Of a DNA stretch of 38,587 nucleotides, positions 8,988 to 17,018 are shown in pieces (positions within the stretch are counted from its first letter, which is position 1; every line of letters begins with the position of its first letter). Made by a program: the position numbers and the translations under genes. The stretch is from Joyebacterum sp964521425. GTDB lineage: Bacteria; Joyebacterota; Joyebacteria; Joyebacterales; Joyebacteraceae. Under the pieces are notes generated by a model that saw only the letters and a program-made list of their open reading frames with translations, was not told the DNA's origin and did not search any database. Location: positions 1 through 38,587 of the forward strand of contig CAZFRO010000024.1 in the NCBI GenBank assembly GCA_964521425.1, in the 5' to 3' direction.

Positions 8988-10307
8988 CTACTCTATGTAC
9001 CCGAGCGACCGCAGCCGCTCGCGCACCTCGTCATCGACGGGCGATTCCACTGGCTCCTGATCCTGTGAGCCGGGGGTGGATTCGCTCGTCTCGTACGTGG
9101 CCACGGTCATGATCGGATGCGCTCTCAGGAAGGCCGGATCGATGGCCTCCGCGAGCACGCGCCCATCCATATCGTCCGCTACCGGGAGCCCGTACAGAGC
9201 GAGAATCGTTGGGGTGATATCGAGCACACTCGGATCGGACAGCTGTCCGGGAACTACGTCGCGGCCCCACAGGATCACAACACCCGACGGATCGTGCATC
9301 GCGATGCCCCAGTGGTACGTCTCACCCCTGAGCTTCGGACCTGAGTGGCCGTGGTCCGACGTCACCACTACGGTCGTATTCTCGTCGGCGTACTCAAGAA
9401 ACTCACCGACGACGCGATCCATGTACTCGTAGTATCTGAGAACGACCTGCCCGAACACCGTCTCTTCTTCCTCGGTAAGAGGAGGTCCGGTCTCGGGAAA
9501 CGCGTCGGTCCAGAACTTGTGACTCGGGCCATCCACTCCTCTGAAGTAGATGGCGAACAGGTCCGTCGGAAAACTCCTCGCCAGAGAGTGCCCCACACGT
9601 CTGGCCGTCTCGTCGGTCGCGATCGCTCCGCGTAGCGCTTCGACGCGCGCCGTGAGCGAACCCTCCGGATCCTCTGACCCCACATCCGCCGCGAGGAATT
9701 CGTGGACCTGCTCCTCGGAGACATCACCGGAGCTGACACGATACTCAGCCAGATCGTTCGCGAGACCCTCGGGGAAGGTGATCCGTCTATTCTTCTCGCC
9801 CCGGCTGTCGCTCCATCCGTAGTTGAAGTACGACGACACCATGTAGCCGTTCACGGGCTCGGCCGGCCAGGTTGCAAGCCACCCTATTATCCCGACGCTT
9901 AAGCCCCGCTCTCCAAGGATATTCCAGATCGCCTCTACGCGCCTGACGTTCGATGTCATTGGTGTAGGTTCGGATGCGCCGTGCCTCGCCTTGGCGAATC
10001 CGGTGATCCCGTGCTTCTCGTACGATTTCCCCGTTGCGATGCTGGTCCAGATAACGGGCGACTCGAGGATGTCGAGCGACTGTATCTCCCCCCACGCTCC
10101 TTCATCCAGGAGACGCGCGAAAGTCGGCAGCTTGCCGGCCTCGATCAACGGACCCATCACGTCCCACTCGAGGCCATCGACACCGATGATCATCACCCGT
10201 CGCTCGATCGGTCCGGTCTCTTCCCGTGAACAGGAAGAGAGGCTCAGTCCGGTGACTGTAAGTGCTGCAAAGACCGCGATGCTCAGCACGATGCGGGCAG
10301 TTCTCAC
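8988..10307 (-). CDS. Alkaline-phosphatase-superfamily lipoprotein, paralog 3 of 6
   Basis: The 439-residue protein starts at a GTG that overlaps the stop of the preceding paralog (GTGA). The lipobox is 'SLSSC' (Cys26). Catalytic landmarks are D44 in 'IIGVDGLEW', T88/S89 in 'WTSIATGK', D-x3-H in 'GVDGPSH', 'TSDHGHSG' and 'AMHDPSG'. It ends in 'RLRSLGYIE'. A middle region (roughly residues 165-215, acidic and helical) is poorly conserved between paralogs and probably forms a cap near the active site. The overlapping start argues for coupled translation and similar amounts of paralogs 2 and 3. Confidence 0.9.
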   Translation of the reverse strand: MRTARIVLSIAVFAALTVTGLSLSSCSREETGPIERRVMIIGVDGLEWDVMGPLIEAGKLPTFARLLDEGAWGEIQSLDILESPVIWTSIATGKSYEKHGITGFAKARHGASEPTPMTSNVRRVEAIWNILGERGLSVGIIGWLATWPAEPVNGYMVSSYFNYGWSDSRGEKNRRITFPEGLANDLAEYRVSSGDVSEEQVHEFLAADVGSEDPEGSLTARVEALRGAIATDETARRVGHSLARSFPTDLFAIYFRGVDGPSHKFWTDAFPETGPPLTEEEETVFGQVVLRYYEYMDRVVGEFLEYADENTTVVVTSDHGHSGPKLRGETYHWGIAMHDPSGVVILWGRDVVPGQLSDPSVLDITPTILALYGLPVADDMDGRVLAEAIDPAFLRAHPIMTVATYETSESTPGSQDQEPVESPVDDEVRERLRSLGYIE

Positions 10308-11578
10308 TCCTCATCCTCCGAGATCTCGTAAGTAGGAATCTGGCTAACGGGATGCGCGCTCAAGTAGTCGTCCTCGAACGCTTCCACCATGACCACCCCG
10401 TCCATGTCCTCTCCGATCGGCAGCCCGAAGAGTTCCAGGATCGTCGGCGTGATGTCACGTACACTGGTCTCTTCTATCTCGCCCCCACTCCTGATACCGG
10501 GACCGGCGAGTACAAAGACGCCCAGCGGACCGTGGTCCTTGATGCCGCCTCTCTCGTTCGGTGAACGGGGACCCAAGAAGCCGTGGTCGGAGCAGACCAT
10601 GACCGTGGCATCGTCACCGAACTCGGCGATAAGCTCGCCAAGCATCTCGTCGGCATAGACGTAATAGCGCTCGACCGTCTCTCCGAATACGCGCGTGTCG
10701 GTCTCGGCGACCTCCACCCCGACATCGCCCGGCCAACCGGCAGCCCAGAACTCGTGGCTGACCGAATCGGTGCCTCGCAGATAGACAACAGAGACATCGG
10801 TTGGGTGCTTCCGGATGAGGTGCTGTGCGACTGCCATGTAGGTGCGGTCAGCAGCGAAGAAGTCCTTGAACCGCTCGATATGTCCTTCCATGTCGCTGAT
10901 CGCCCTCATCTCGCGGAACATCTCATCCACGGGCAGCCGCTGTGCTTCTTCTCCGCTCATCGCGTTTGCGATATCGAAGAACCGCTCGACCTCGCTGTCG
11001 GGGATGCTACTGTCGACAACACGAAGCGGCTCGATCTCCGCGATAAGCTCATCGGGGTAGGTCAGGTTCTCTGGAAGTGGGCGGTCAGGCTTCGGTGGAT
11101 AGCGGAAGTAGTCTGTCACCATGTACCCGTTGACCTCTTCGGCCGGCCAGCTAACGAGCCATCCGATGACGGTCACGGTAAGCCCACGCTCACCGAGGAT
11201 GTCCCAGAACGTCCGCGCTGTGCGAACGTTGCTTGTGAGCAACTTCTTGGTCGTGGGGTCGACGTAGTCGCTGATGCCATGTTTATCGGGGTGCTTGCCT
11301 GTTGCCATAGTCGTCCATATGACGGGTGACTTGCGTTTCGGTTCGAGCGATCTGAGTCTGCACCAGACACCCCGGTTCATGAGCCCCTGAAGATTGGGGA
11401 GTCTCCCCTCCTCGAGGAGCGGTTCCACTGCACTCCACTCAAGACCGTCGAGGCCTACCAAGAGAAACCGTCTCTCGACGACGTCACCCCTGCTCCCACA
11501 ACCGGCCACCAGACAGAGCAACAGGGCGACGACCACAAGGCCGAGCGTTGCTCTCACGATTCTCCACCGTCCGATCAC
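10304..11578 (-). CDS. Alkaline-phosphatase-superfamily lipoprotein, paralog 2 of 6
   Basis: I place the start at GTG 11578 (424 residues). AGGAGG at 11586-11591 is 7 nt upstream, and the lipoprotein signal then follows directly, ending in 'CLVAGC' (Cys27). The frame also stays open to an ATG at 11686, but that extension would be translated from the 28-bp repeat and would bury the signal peptide. Catalytic landmarks are D44 in 'LVGLDGLEW', the TT pair in 'WTTMATGK', 'GTDSVSH', 'CSDHGFLG' and a His in 'IKDHGPLG', so the metal site is complete. It lacks the 'LRSLGYIE' tail and ends in acidic 'EISEDEE', overlapping the next gene by GTGA. Confidence 0.88.
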   Translation of the reverse strand: MIGRWRIVRATLGLVVVALLLCLVAGCGSRGDVVERRFLLVGLDGLEWSAVEPLLEEGRLPNLQGLMNRGVWCRLRSLEPKRKSPVIWTTMATGKHPDKHGISDYVDPTTKKLLTSNVRTARTFWDILGERGLTVTVIGWLVSWPAEEVNGYMVTDYFRYPPKPDRPLPENLTYPDELIAEIEPLRVVDSSIPDSEVERFFDIANAMSGEEAQRLPVDEMFREMRAISDMEGHIERFKDFFAADRTYMAVAQHLIRKHPTDVSVVYLRGTDSVSHEFWAAGWPGDVGVEVAETDTRVFGETVERYYVYADEMLGELIAEFGDDATVMVCSDHGFLGPRSPNERGGIKDHGPLGVFVLAGPGIRSGGEIEETSVRDITPTILELFGLPIGEDMDGVVMVEAFEDDYLSAHPVSQIPTYEISEDEE

Positions 11579-11592
11579 TTCTCGTCCTCCTG

Positions 11593-11838
11593 TTGGCCGC
11601 AAGCTGCTCCGCTGCTTGATGTAACCGCAATCCGCTCTACTACTCGATGTAGCCGCAATCTGCTCTGCTACTCGCTGTAACCGCAAGCCGCTCTGTTACT
11701 CGNNNNNNNNNNNNNNNNNNNNNNNNNNNNNNNNNNNNNNNNNNNNNNNNNNNNNNNNNNNNNNNNNNNNNNNNNNNNNNNNNNNNNNNNNNNNNNNNNN
11801 NNTACTCGCTGTAACCGCAAGCCGCTCTGTTACTCGAT
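11593..11838 (-). repeat. 28-bp tandem repeat copied from a gene 3' end, interrupted by assembly gap
   Basis: Units lie at 11593-11620 (degenerate), 11621-11648, 11649-11676, 11677-11702 (cut by Ns) and 11811-11838, with a unit fragment at 11803-11810. The last unit overlaps the end of paralog 1. On the minus strand each intact unit is a 15-nt block like GGTTACATCGAGTAA, which in the gene encodes Gly-Tyr-Ile-Glu-stop, plus 13 nt like CAGAGCGGCTTGC. The array therefore looks like repeated duplication of the stop-codon region of the upstream phosphatase gene. The period of 28 is not a multiple of 3. True copy number is unknown because the gap lies inside the array. Confidence 0.9.
11703..11802. 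other. Assembly gap (100 Ns)
   Basis: There are exactly 100 N characters, the usual placeholder for a gap of unknown size. The 34 nt on the left (11669-11702) reappear on the right (11803-11836). The break was therefore caused by the tandem repeat, and the real distance could be zero, many units, or more. Confidence 0.97.
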
Positions 11839-13152
11839 GTAACCGAGCGATCTCAGCTTCTCCTTGATGGCCTCGTCGACTGCGCTCTCCACGGACTCGT
11901 CGGATTCCACGCTCTCTCCGTCGTCATCCGATTCTGCGAGACGGCCGTCTTCATGCGATGGTATGTAGGAGACAGGTCGGGAAGACATGAAGTCTTCTTC
12001 GAGTATCTCGTTCAGAACGAAGCCATCCATGTCCCGCCCGATTGGGATGTTGTAGAGCGCGAGTAGCGTCGGCGTGATGTCGAAGACGCTCCCGTTCACA
12101 CGCCCGGGTAGCTGTGCGATCCCCGGTCCGGCTGCAGCAAGGACACCGATCTCGCGGTGCATCCATATGCCGAGCCTGATCCCCTCCCGAGACCGGAAGG
12201 GTCCTTTGAATCCATGATCGGAACAGATGATGAAGGTCGAGTTCTCATCGACGGCATCCATGATCTCCCCGATCGCCGCGTCGATGCGTTCGTAGTACCG
12301 CGGAATCAGTTCGTCGAATGTCCCGATCAGCTCATCGCTCATGCGAATGTCAATGGACGTCGGATCCCATTCCCCCCAGTAGCGATGGCATGTCACATCC
12401 AGCCCCTGAAAGTAGACCGCCAGGAAATCAGGCTGTTCACGTGACTCAATCAGGTACTTCGACACGTCCAGCACAGTCTGGTCGGCAACAAGTATCCCCC
12501 GAAACGACTCGACACCTTCCACGACTGTGGGGTCGTCGGGCGCATCCCAGGTATCCCCACCCAGGAATGGGGCGAGTTCACTGTTGGGAGTCGTGCTGAC
12601 CGTACGTGTGTATGGTGCAAGCTCCAGGGCGAGCTTGGGCGGAGCAGTCACGTCCGGGACCTCGGGATAGCCGTCGGCGGCCGTGTACACGATTCTTTCG
12701 GTCACCATGTAACCGTTGACGGTACGAGCGGGCCAGCTGAGCCACCAGTTGACGACCCCGACGGTGTACCCATGCTCACCGAGGATGTCCCACACGGCCC
12801 GGGCTTGCCATCCACTCGAGTTGAAGAGCCGTGCGTCATCAAGGAAGTCGTTGATCCCATGCTTCTGCGACGTCTTGCCGGTTGCAATTGATGTCCAGAT
12901 GATGGGGGACTTCATCTCAGGGCCGATTGAGCGCAGGTCCACCTTCACACCGCGCTCCAGGATGGCCGCGATGTTGGGAAGTCTCCCCTCCTCGATCAGC
13001 GGCTCGGCTATCTGCCAGTCCATGCCGTCGATGCCGAGGAGTACGACCTTGGGCGATTCGGGCCTGCCGGCGCATCCCGCTCCGAGCACGAGTGAAGCCG
13101 CGGCAAGCAACAACAGGAAGAGCGCGACCACGGTTCGCCTGTCTACTCTCAT
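11830..13152 (-). CDS. Alkaline-phosphatase-superfamily lipoprotein, paralog 1 of 6
   Basis: The 440-residue protein has a signal ending in 'VLGAGC' (Cys27). Then come D42 in 'LLGIDGMDW', the TS pair in 'WTSIATGK', D-x3-H in 'GLDVTCH', 'CSDHGFKG' and 'WMHREIG'. The metal site is complete. An acidic linker (Glu/Ser/Asp-rich, near residues 405-425) precedes the tail 'KLRSLGYIE'. It is the first paralog read after glyS, 6 nt beyond the glyS stop, with AAGGAG inside the glyS 3' end as ribosome-binding site. It thus shares a transcript with tRNA-charging genes. Its final codons form the first unit of the 28-bp repeat that follows. The substrate is unknown. Confidence 0.9.
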   Translation of the reverse strand: MRVDRRTVVALFLLLLAAASLVLGAGCAGRPESPKVVLLGIDGMDWQIAEPLIEEGRLPNIAAILERGVKVDLRSIGPEMKSPIIWTSIATGKTSQKHGINDFLDDARLFNSSGWQARAVWDILGEHGYTVGVVNWWLSWPARTVNGYMVTERIVYTAADGYPEVPDVTAPPKLALELAPYTRTVSTTPNSELAPFLGGDTWDAPDDPTVVEGVESFRGILVADQTVLDVSKYLIESREQPDFLAVYFQGLDVTCHRYWGEWDPTSIDIRMSDELIGTFDELIPRYYERIDAAIGEIMDAVDENSTFIICSDHGFKGPFRSREGIRLGIWMHREIGVLAAAGPGIAQLPGRVNGSVFDITPTLLALYNIPIGRDMDGFVLNEILEEDFMSSRPVSYIPSHEDGRLAESDDDGESVESDESVESAVDEAIKEKLRSLGYIE

Positions 13153-13158
13153 CGCTAC

Positions 13159-15249
13159 CTACTCCTTGACCTGCTCCCCCTCAAGAACGACCTTCGAGAA
13201 GTCCCCGATCCCGGCGAAGAGGTCACGAACCCTACCCAACAGAGCGAGCCTCGCGGCACGAAGTGTCTCGTCTTCGGTCATGACCATGACGGAATCGAAG
13301 AAATCATCTATCGGCCGTCTTAGACTCAGAAGCTCGCGAACGGCGCCATCGAGATCGTCGTCCGACACCGCGGACCTGACACCTGCTTCCGCGCTGCTGC
13401 GTGCCTCTTCGAGCGCACGCGATGCAGCTTCCACAAGTGCTGAGGCCTCCACCTTCGCGGTGGATGTGCCCTTGAGAATATTCGCCACTCTGCGCGACCC
13501 GATCACGAGTCCGCTGAAGTCGTCGGCCTCCCGGAAGTGTGAGAGCGCCACGATTCTCTTTCTTGCGCCTACCAGATTCTCCGCGCACGTCTCGAGAACT
13601 GCGTCAACGAGATCGTAGGCGAACCCCTCTTCAATGAAGACCGCACGCGCGCGCAGCCGGATGAAACCGATGACGGCCTCATAGACTGGCTCGGTGTCAC
13701 TGTTGGCGACGTCGAATTCTCTCTCCGCCGCTCGCACAAGATCCCCAAACGACAGATTCAGGTCCCCCTCGAGGATCATACGCACAAGACCAATGGCCTG
13801 GCGTCTGAGCGCGTACGGGTCCTGCGATCCCGTCGGGATAAACCCCGCTGAGAAACACCCGATTATCGAATCGAGCCGGTCCGTAATACTCAAGATGGTC
13901 CCGGCCTCCGTCGAGGGCAAGAGGTCGCCGGCGAACCGCGGCAGGTAGTGCTCATAAATGGCGGTGGCAACACCCGCGGGCTCCTTTGAGGCGAGGGCAT
14001 ACTCACGTCCCATAACGCCCTGGAGCTCTGTGAATTCCTTGCCGTCTCTGACCATTTCGGTAACGAGATCGGCCTTCGCCAGATGAGCGGCCCTCACAGC
14101 GGTCTCTGTCTCATCTGATGCCAGGAACCCACCGACGACTCCTGCGAGATGTTCAAGACGCTCGGTCTTCTCGAAGAGCGTCCCCAATCCCTCCAGCCAG
14201 ACAACGCTCTTGAGTGCATCGACCTTGCCGGTAAACGAATCGCGTGTGTCCTCCTCCCAGTAGAACGCAGCGTCGTCCAGTCGGGAGACGAGAACACGCT
14301 CGTTTCCGGCGCGTATTCCGTCCAGTGACTCCGGAGGCGTGTTCGCAACACACAAGAAGAAGGGCTTCAGATTTCCGTCCTCCGCCTCGACGGCGAAGTA
14401 ACGTTGGTGGCTTCTCATCGCGACGATTATCACGTCCCGCGGAAGGACAAGGAACTGCTCATCGAACCGCCCGGCGAAAACCGACGGGCACTCGACCAGG
14501 AAGGTCACTTCATCCAGGAGGGCGTCGTCTCTCACAAGTGAACCGCCGCACTCCTCTGCTCCCGTCTCGGCCGCGGCGATGATCGCCGACCGCCGCTCTG
14601 AGGCGTCTGCAATGACGTAGTTATCTTTGAGGACGTCCAGATAGTCCGCGGCTCCTGTGAGCGGATGCGGTCCTGGCGACCAGTGTCTGTGACCCCACGT
14701 CTCAGGCAGAGCGCGAACACCAGCGAACTCCATTTCCAGGGAGACCCCGCCCAACATTGCGACGAGCCACCTGACAGGGCGGGCGAAGCGATCGCCGGTT
14801 CCCCACTGCATTGTCTTCGGAAAGCTCACCGAGTCGAGGGCGGCGCGAAGCATCTCTGGAAGCACCTCGTCCGACGGGCGACCGTGGTCGACCACGTGCA
14901 CGTGCACATAGTCACCCCCACCCGTGTCACGCACCTCGAGGTCCGCGACATCCACGCCTTTCGATCTGGCGAATCCGATGGCCGCCTTGGTCGGAGTACC
15001 ATCCTCGGCGAAAGCCGCGCGGGCCGGGGGGCCGACGACATCGTGTTCCATGTCCTCCTGTCGGTCGGCCACCTGAGACACGATGACGGCCAGACGCCTC
15101 GGCGTCGCAAACGTACGGAGATCAGCGAAGCTCAGCCGTCCGTCGCGAAGCTCCTTTTCAACAACCTTCGCGAGCTGATCCATGGCCGGCGGGATGTACG
15201 ATGCCGGAATCTCCTCAACACCTATTTCGAAGAGCAGGTCTTTGGCCAT
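13159..15249 (-). CDS. glyS: Glycyl-tRNA synthetase beta subunit
   Basis: The 696-residue protein starts 'MAKDLLFEIGVEEIPA', the standard N-terminus of the beta chain of the bacterial alpha2beta2 glycyl-tRNA synthetase. It contains the expected 'TPRRLAV' and 'GIIPTGSQDPYALRRQ'-like blocks (here 'FIPTGSQDPYALRRQ') and a C-terminal helical anticodon-binding domain ending 'EGEQVKE'. Its length is normal. With GlyQ it attaches glycine to tRNA-Gly in the cytoplasm. Its ATG overlaps the glyQ stop (TGATG), fitting the need for matched subunit amounts. Confidence 0.97.
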   Translation of the reverse strand: MAKDLLFEIGVEEIPASYIPPAMDQLAKVVEKELRDGRLSFADLRTFATPRRLAVIVSQVADRQEDMEHDVVGPPARAAFAEDGTPTKAAIGFARSKGVDVADLEVRDTGGGDYVHVHVVDHGRPSDEVLPEMLRAALDSVSFPKTMQWGTGDRFARPVRWLVAMLGGVSLEMEFAGVRALPETWGHRHWSPGPHPLTGAADYLDVLKDNYVIADASERRSAIIAAAETGAEECGGSLVRDDALLDEVTFLVECPSVFAGRFDEQFLVLPRDVIIVAMRSHQRYFAVEAEDGNLKPFFLCVANTPPESLDGIRAGNERVLVSRLDDAAFYWEEDTRDSFTGKVDALKSVVWLEGLGTLFEKTERLEHLAGVVGGFLASDETETAVRAAHLAKADLVTEMVRDGKEFTELQGVMGREYALASKEPAGVATAIYEHYLPRFAGDLLPSTEAGTILSITDRLDSIIGCFSAGFIPTGSQDPYALRRQAIGLVRMILEGDLNLSFGDLVRAAEREFDVANSDTEPVYEAVIGFIRLRARAVFIEEGFAYDLVDAVLETCAENLVGARKRIVALSHFREADDFSGLVIGSRRVANILKGTSTAKVEASALVEAASRALEEARSSAEAGVRSAVSDDDLDGAVRELLSLRRPIDDFFDSVMVMTEDETLRAARLALLGRVRDLFAGIGDFSKVVLEGEQVKE

Positions 15250-16196
15250 CAGCTGTTCCCCCCTTCAGTCGCGCCGTCCCCATCGCCGAGAAGGCGTGCC
15301 CTCTCGTCCTCGGGGAGCAGGGGGTAGCCGAGTTCCTTGCGCTGCTTCATATAGAGAATGGCTGTCTTCCTCGCCAGCTTCCGAACCCTCGCGATGTAGC
15401 CGGTCCGCTCAGTCACGCTTATGGCGCCGCGAGCGTCGAGCACGTTGAACGTGTGCGAACACTTCAGCACGTAGTCGTATCCGGGAGTCAGGATCCCCTT
15501 CTCGAGGAGACGGTGCGCCTCGGACTCGAAGCGATCGAACAGCTCCCGGTGGAACGGAACGTCGGCCTCCTCGAAGTTGAACTCTGAGAACTCGATCTCT
15601 ATCCGGCGGTTGATTTCGCCGAACGACACGCCGGGCGCCCACTCGAGCTCGAAGAAACTGTCAACTCCCTGAAGGAACGTCGCTATCCTCCCAAGCCCGT
15701 AGGTTATCTCTGCTGAGATGACGTCCAGCTCCACGCCCCCGGCCTGCTGGAAGTAGGTGAACTGCGTGATCTCCATTCCATCGATCCAGACTTCCCAGCC
15801 GAGTCCGGCCGCCCCAAGCGTCGGCGACTCCCAATCGTCCTCGACGAGTCTCAGATCGTGTTTCCTGCGGTCGATTCCGATCGCTTCGAGGCTCTTGAAA
15901 TAGAGATCGAGCACATCGTCCGGCGCCGGTTTGAGGAGGACCTGGTACTGCAGGAACTGCTGCATGCGGATTGGGTTCTTCCCGTACCGTCCGTCCTTCG
16001 GCCGCCTGGACGGCTCGACGTACGCCGCTCTCCAGGGTTCCGGACCCAGGCATCTCAGGAACGTCGCGGGATTGAATGTCCCCGCTCCAACCTCGGAGTT
16101 GTAGGGCTGCAGAATTACACAGCCGTACTCGGCCCAGTAATCCTGAAGCCTCAATATGATATCCTGAAACAGTAGTCCCTTTGTCTTCTCAGCCAT
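15249..16196 (-). CDS. glyQ: Glycyl-tRNA synthetase alpha subunit
   Basis: I chose the ATG at 16196 (315 residues, 'MAEKTKGLLFQDIILRLQDY') because it matches the family's usual start. The frame is open further upstream but only inside recO. Conserved class II features include 'GCVILQPYNSEVGAGTFNP', 'YVEPSRRPKDGRYG', 'YQVLLKPAP' and 'GLGWEVWIDGMEITQFTYFQ', which form the glycyl-adenylate site. The C-terminus is extended and Glu/Arg-rich. The start overlaps the recO stop by 8 nt, so expression is coupled to recO above and glyS below. Confidence 0.97.
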   Translation of the reverse strand: MAEKTKGLLFQDIILRLQDYWAEYGCVILQPYNSEVGAGTFNPATFLRCLGPEPWRAAYVEPSRRPKDGRYGKNPIRMQQFLQYQVLLKPAPDDVLDLYFKSLEAIGIDRRKHDLRLVEDDWESPTLGAAGLGWEVWIDGMEITQFTYFQQAGGVELDVISAEITYGLGRIATFLQGVDSFFELEWAPGVSFGEINRRIEIEFSEFNFEEADVPFHRELFDRFESEAHRLLEKGILTPGYDYVLKCSHTFNVLDARGAISVTERTGYIARVRKLARKTAILYMKQRKELGYPLLPEDERARLLGDGDGATEGGNS

Positions 16197-16998
16197 TGCC
16201 CTGCCCTGTCTCTGTTCCCGCGCTGTCGAGCCTCCTGATCTGCGCCAGGAAGTCCATGGACTTGATCTTGAGTCGATACCCTCCCTGTTCCTCAAGGAAA
16301 TCATGGAGGGCTCGTGTGACATCATCGCGCTCGGCTCGAGTGAGCCGAACACCAGTTCCTGTGGTCGACCCCGACCTGATATCGAGGGCGACGAGCTGCA
16401 GTACGTCCGCTACTGACTTCGTTGTCAACGCGACTTCCGAGCCGGACGCTCCGCATCGCGCACAGATGAGTCCCCCAAGCGTCGGGCTGAACCCCGCCAA
16501 TGGACCGCCTGCGGCGCCGCACTGGACGCACACGGAGAGCTCCGGGCTCAGGCCGAGCGCAGCGGCCAGGCTCAGCTCAAAACGCCACAGTGCCTGATCG
16601 AGCTCATCCTCGTTCACCTGATCCATCTCGGCAAGCGAGTGCTCAATGTGGTCGAACAGGTCGGCGTCTCTCTCCCGCTCGTGGATCGTGCGATCGACGA
16701 GTTCCACGACGGCGCTGCCGTAGGCCATACGGACGACGTCGCGCCTCATCGACGGGTATTCTCTCTCGATCTCAGCTCCCGACACGAGCGAGAGATCGCG
16801 TCCCTCTTTCAAGTAGAAGACCACCCCGGAGACCATGAGAGGCTCCAGAGCAGCCCCGAGACGGCCGCCGCCCTTCCGTCCACCCTTCGCCACGAGGCGC
16901 ACCTTCCCATAATCGCGAGTATAGCACACCACGAGCTTGCTCGTCTCACCGAGCTTGTAGCTCCGAAGCACGATGGCTCTGGACTTGACCGGCGCCAT
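16189..16998 (-). CDS. recO: DNA repair protein RecO
   Basis: From the ATG at 16998 the protein has 269 residues and begins 'MAPVKSRAIVLRSYKLGETS', the typical OB-fold start of RecO. A four-cysteine zinc site is visible as 'CVQCG' and 'CARCG' in the C-terminal half. RecO loads RecA onto SSB-coated DNA in the RecFOR gap-repair pathway. An upstream extension of about 100 residues in the same frame is basic, lacks RecO character and overlaps mgtE, so I exclude it. It is followed directly by glyQ, a common neighbour of recO. Confidence 0.95.
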   Translation of the reverse strand: MAPVKSRAIVLRSYKLGETSKLVVCYTRDYGKVRLVAKGGRKGGGRLGAALEPLMVSGVVFYLKEGRDLSLVSGAEIEREYPSMRRDVVRMAYGSAVVELVDRTIHERERDADLFDHIEHSLAEMDQVNEDELDQALWRFELSLAAALGLSPELSVCVQCGAAGGPLAGFSPTLGGLICARCGASGSEVALTTKSVADVLQLVALDIRSGSTTGTGVRLTRAERDDVTRALHDFLEEQGGYRLKIKSMDFLAQIRRLDSAGTETGQGNG

Positions 16999-17018
16999 TC
17001 TCAACGCTCGCTTCGGGC

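Noticed and set aside
11593..11838. CRISPR array
   Set aside because: The 28-bp units are directly adjacent with no unique spacers and derive from a coding 3' end. No cas genes are present.
12716..13618. 300-codon plus-strand frame spanning paralog 1 and glyS
   Set aside because: It crosses the boundary of two real minus-strand genes and has a Ser/Arg/Thr-rich composition typical of a shadow frame.
16197..16352. N-terminal extension of GlyQ
   Set aside because: It lies within recO, has no similarity to the synthetase, and the known family start fits ATG 16196.
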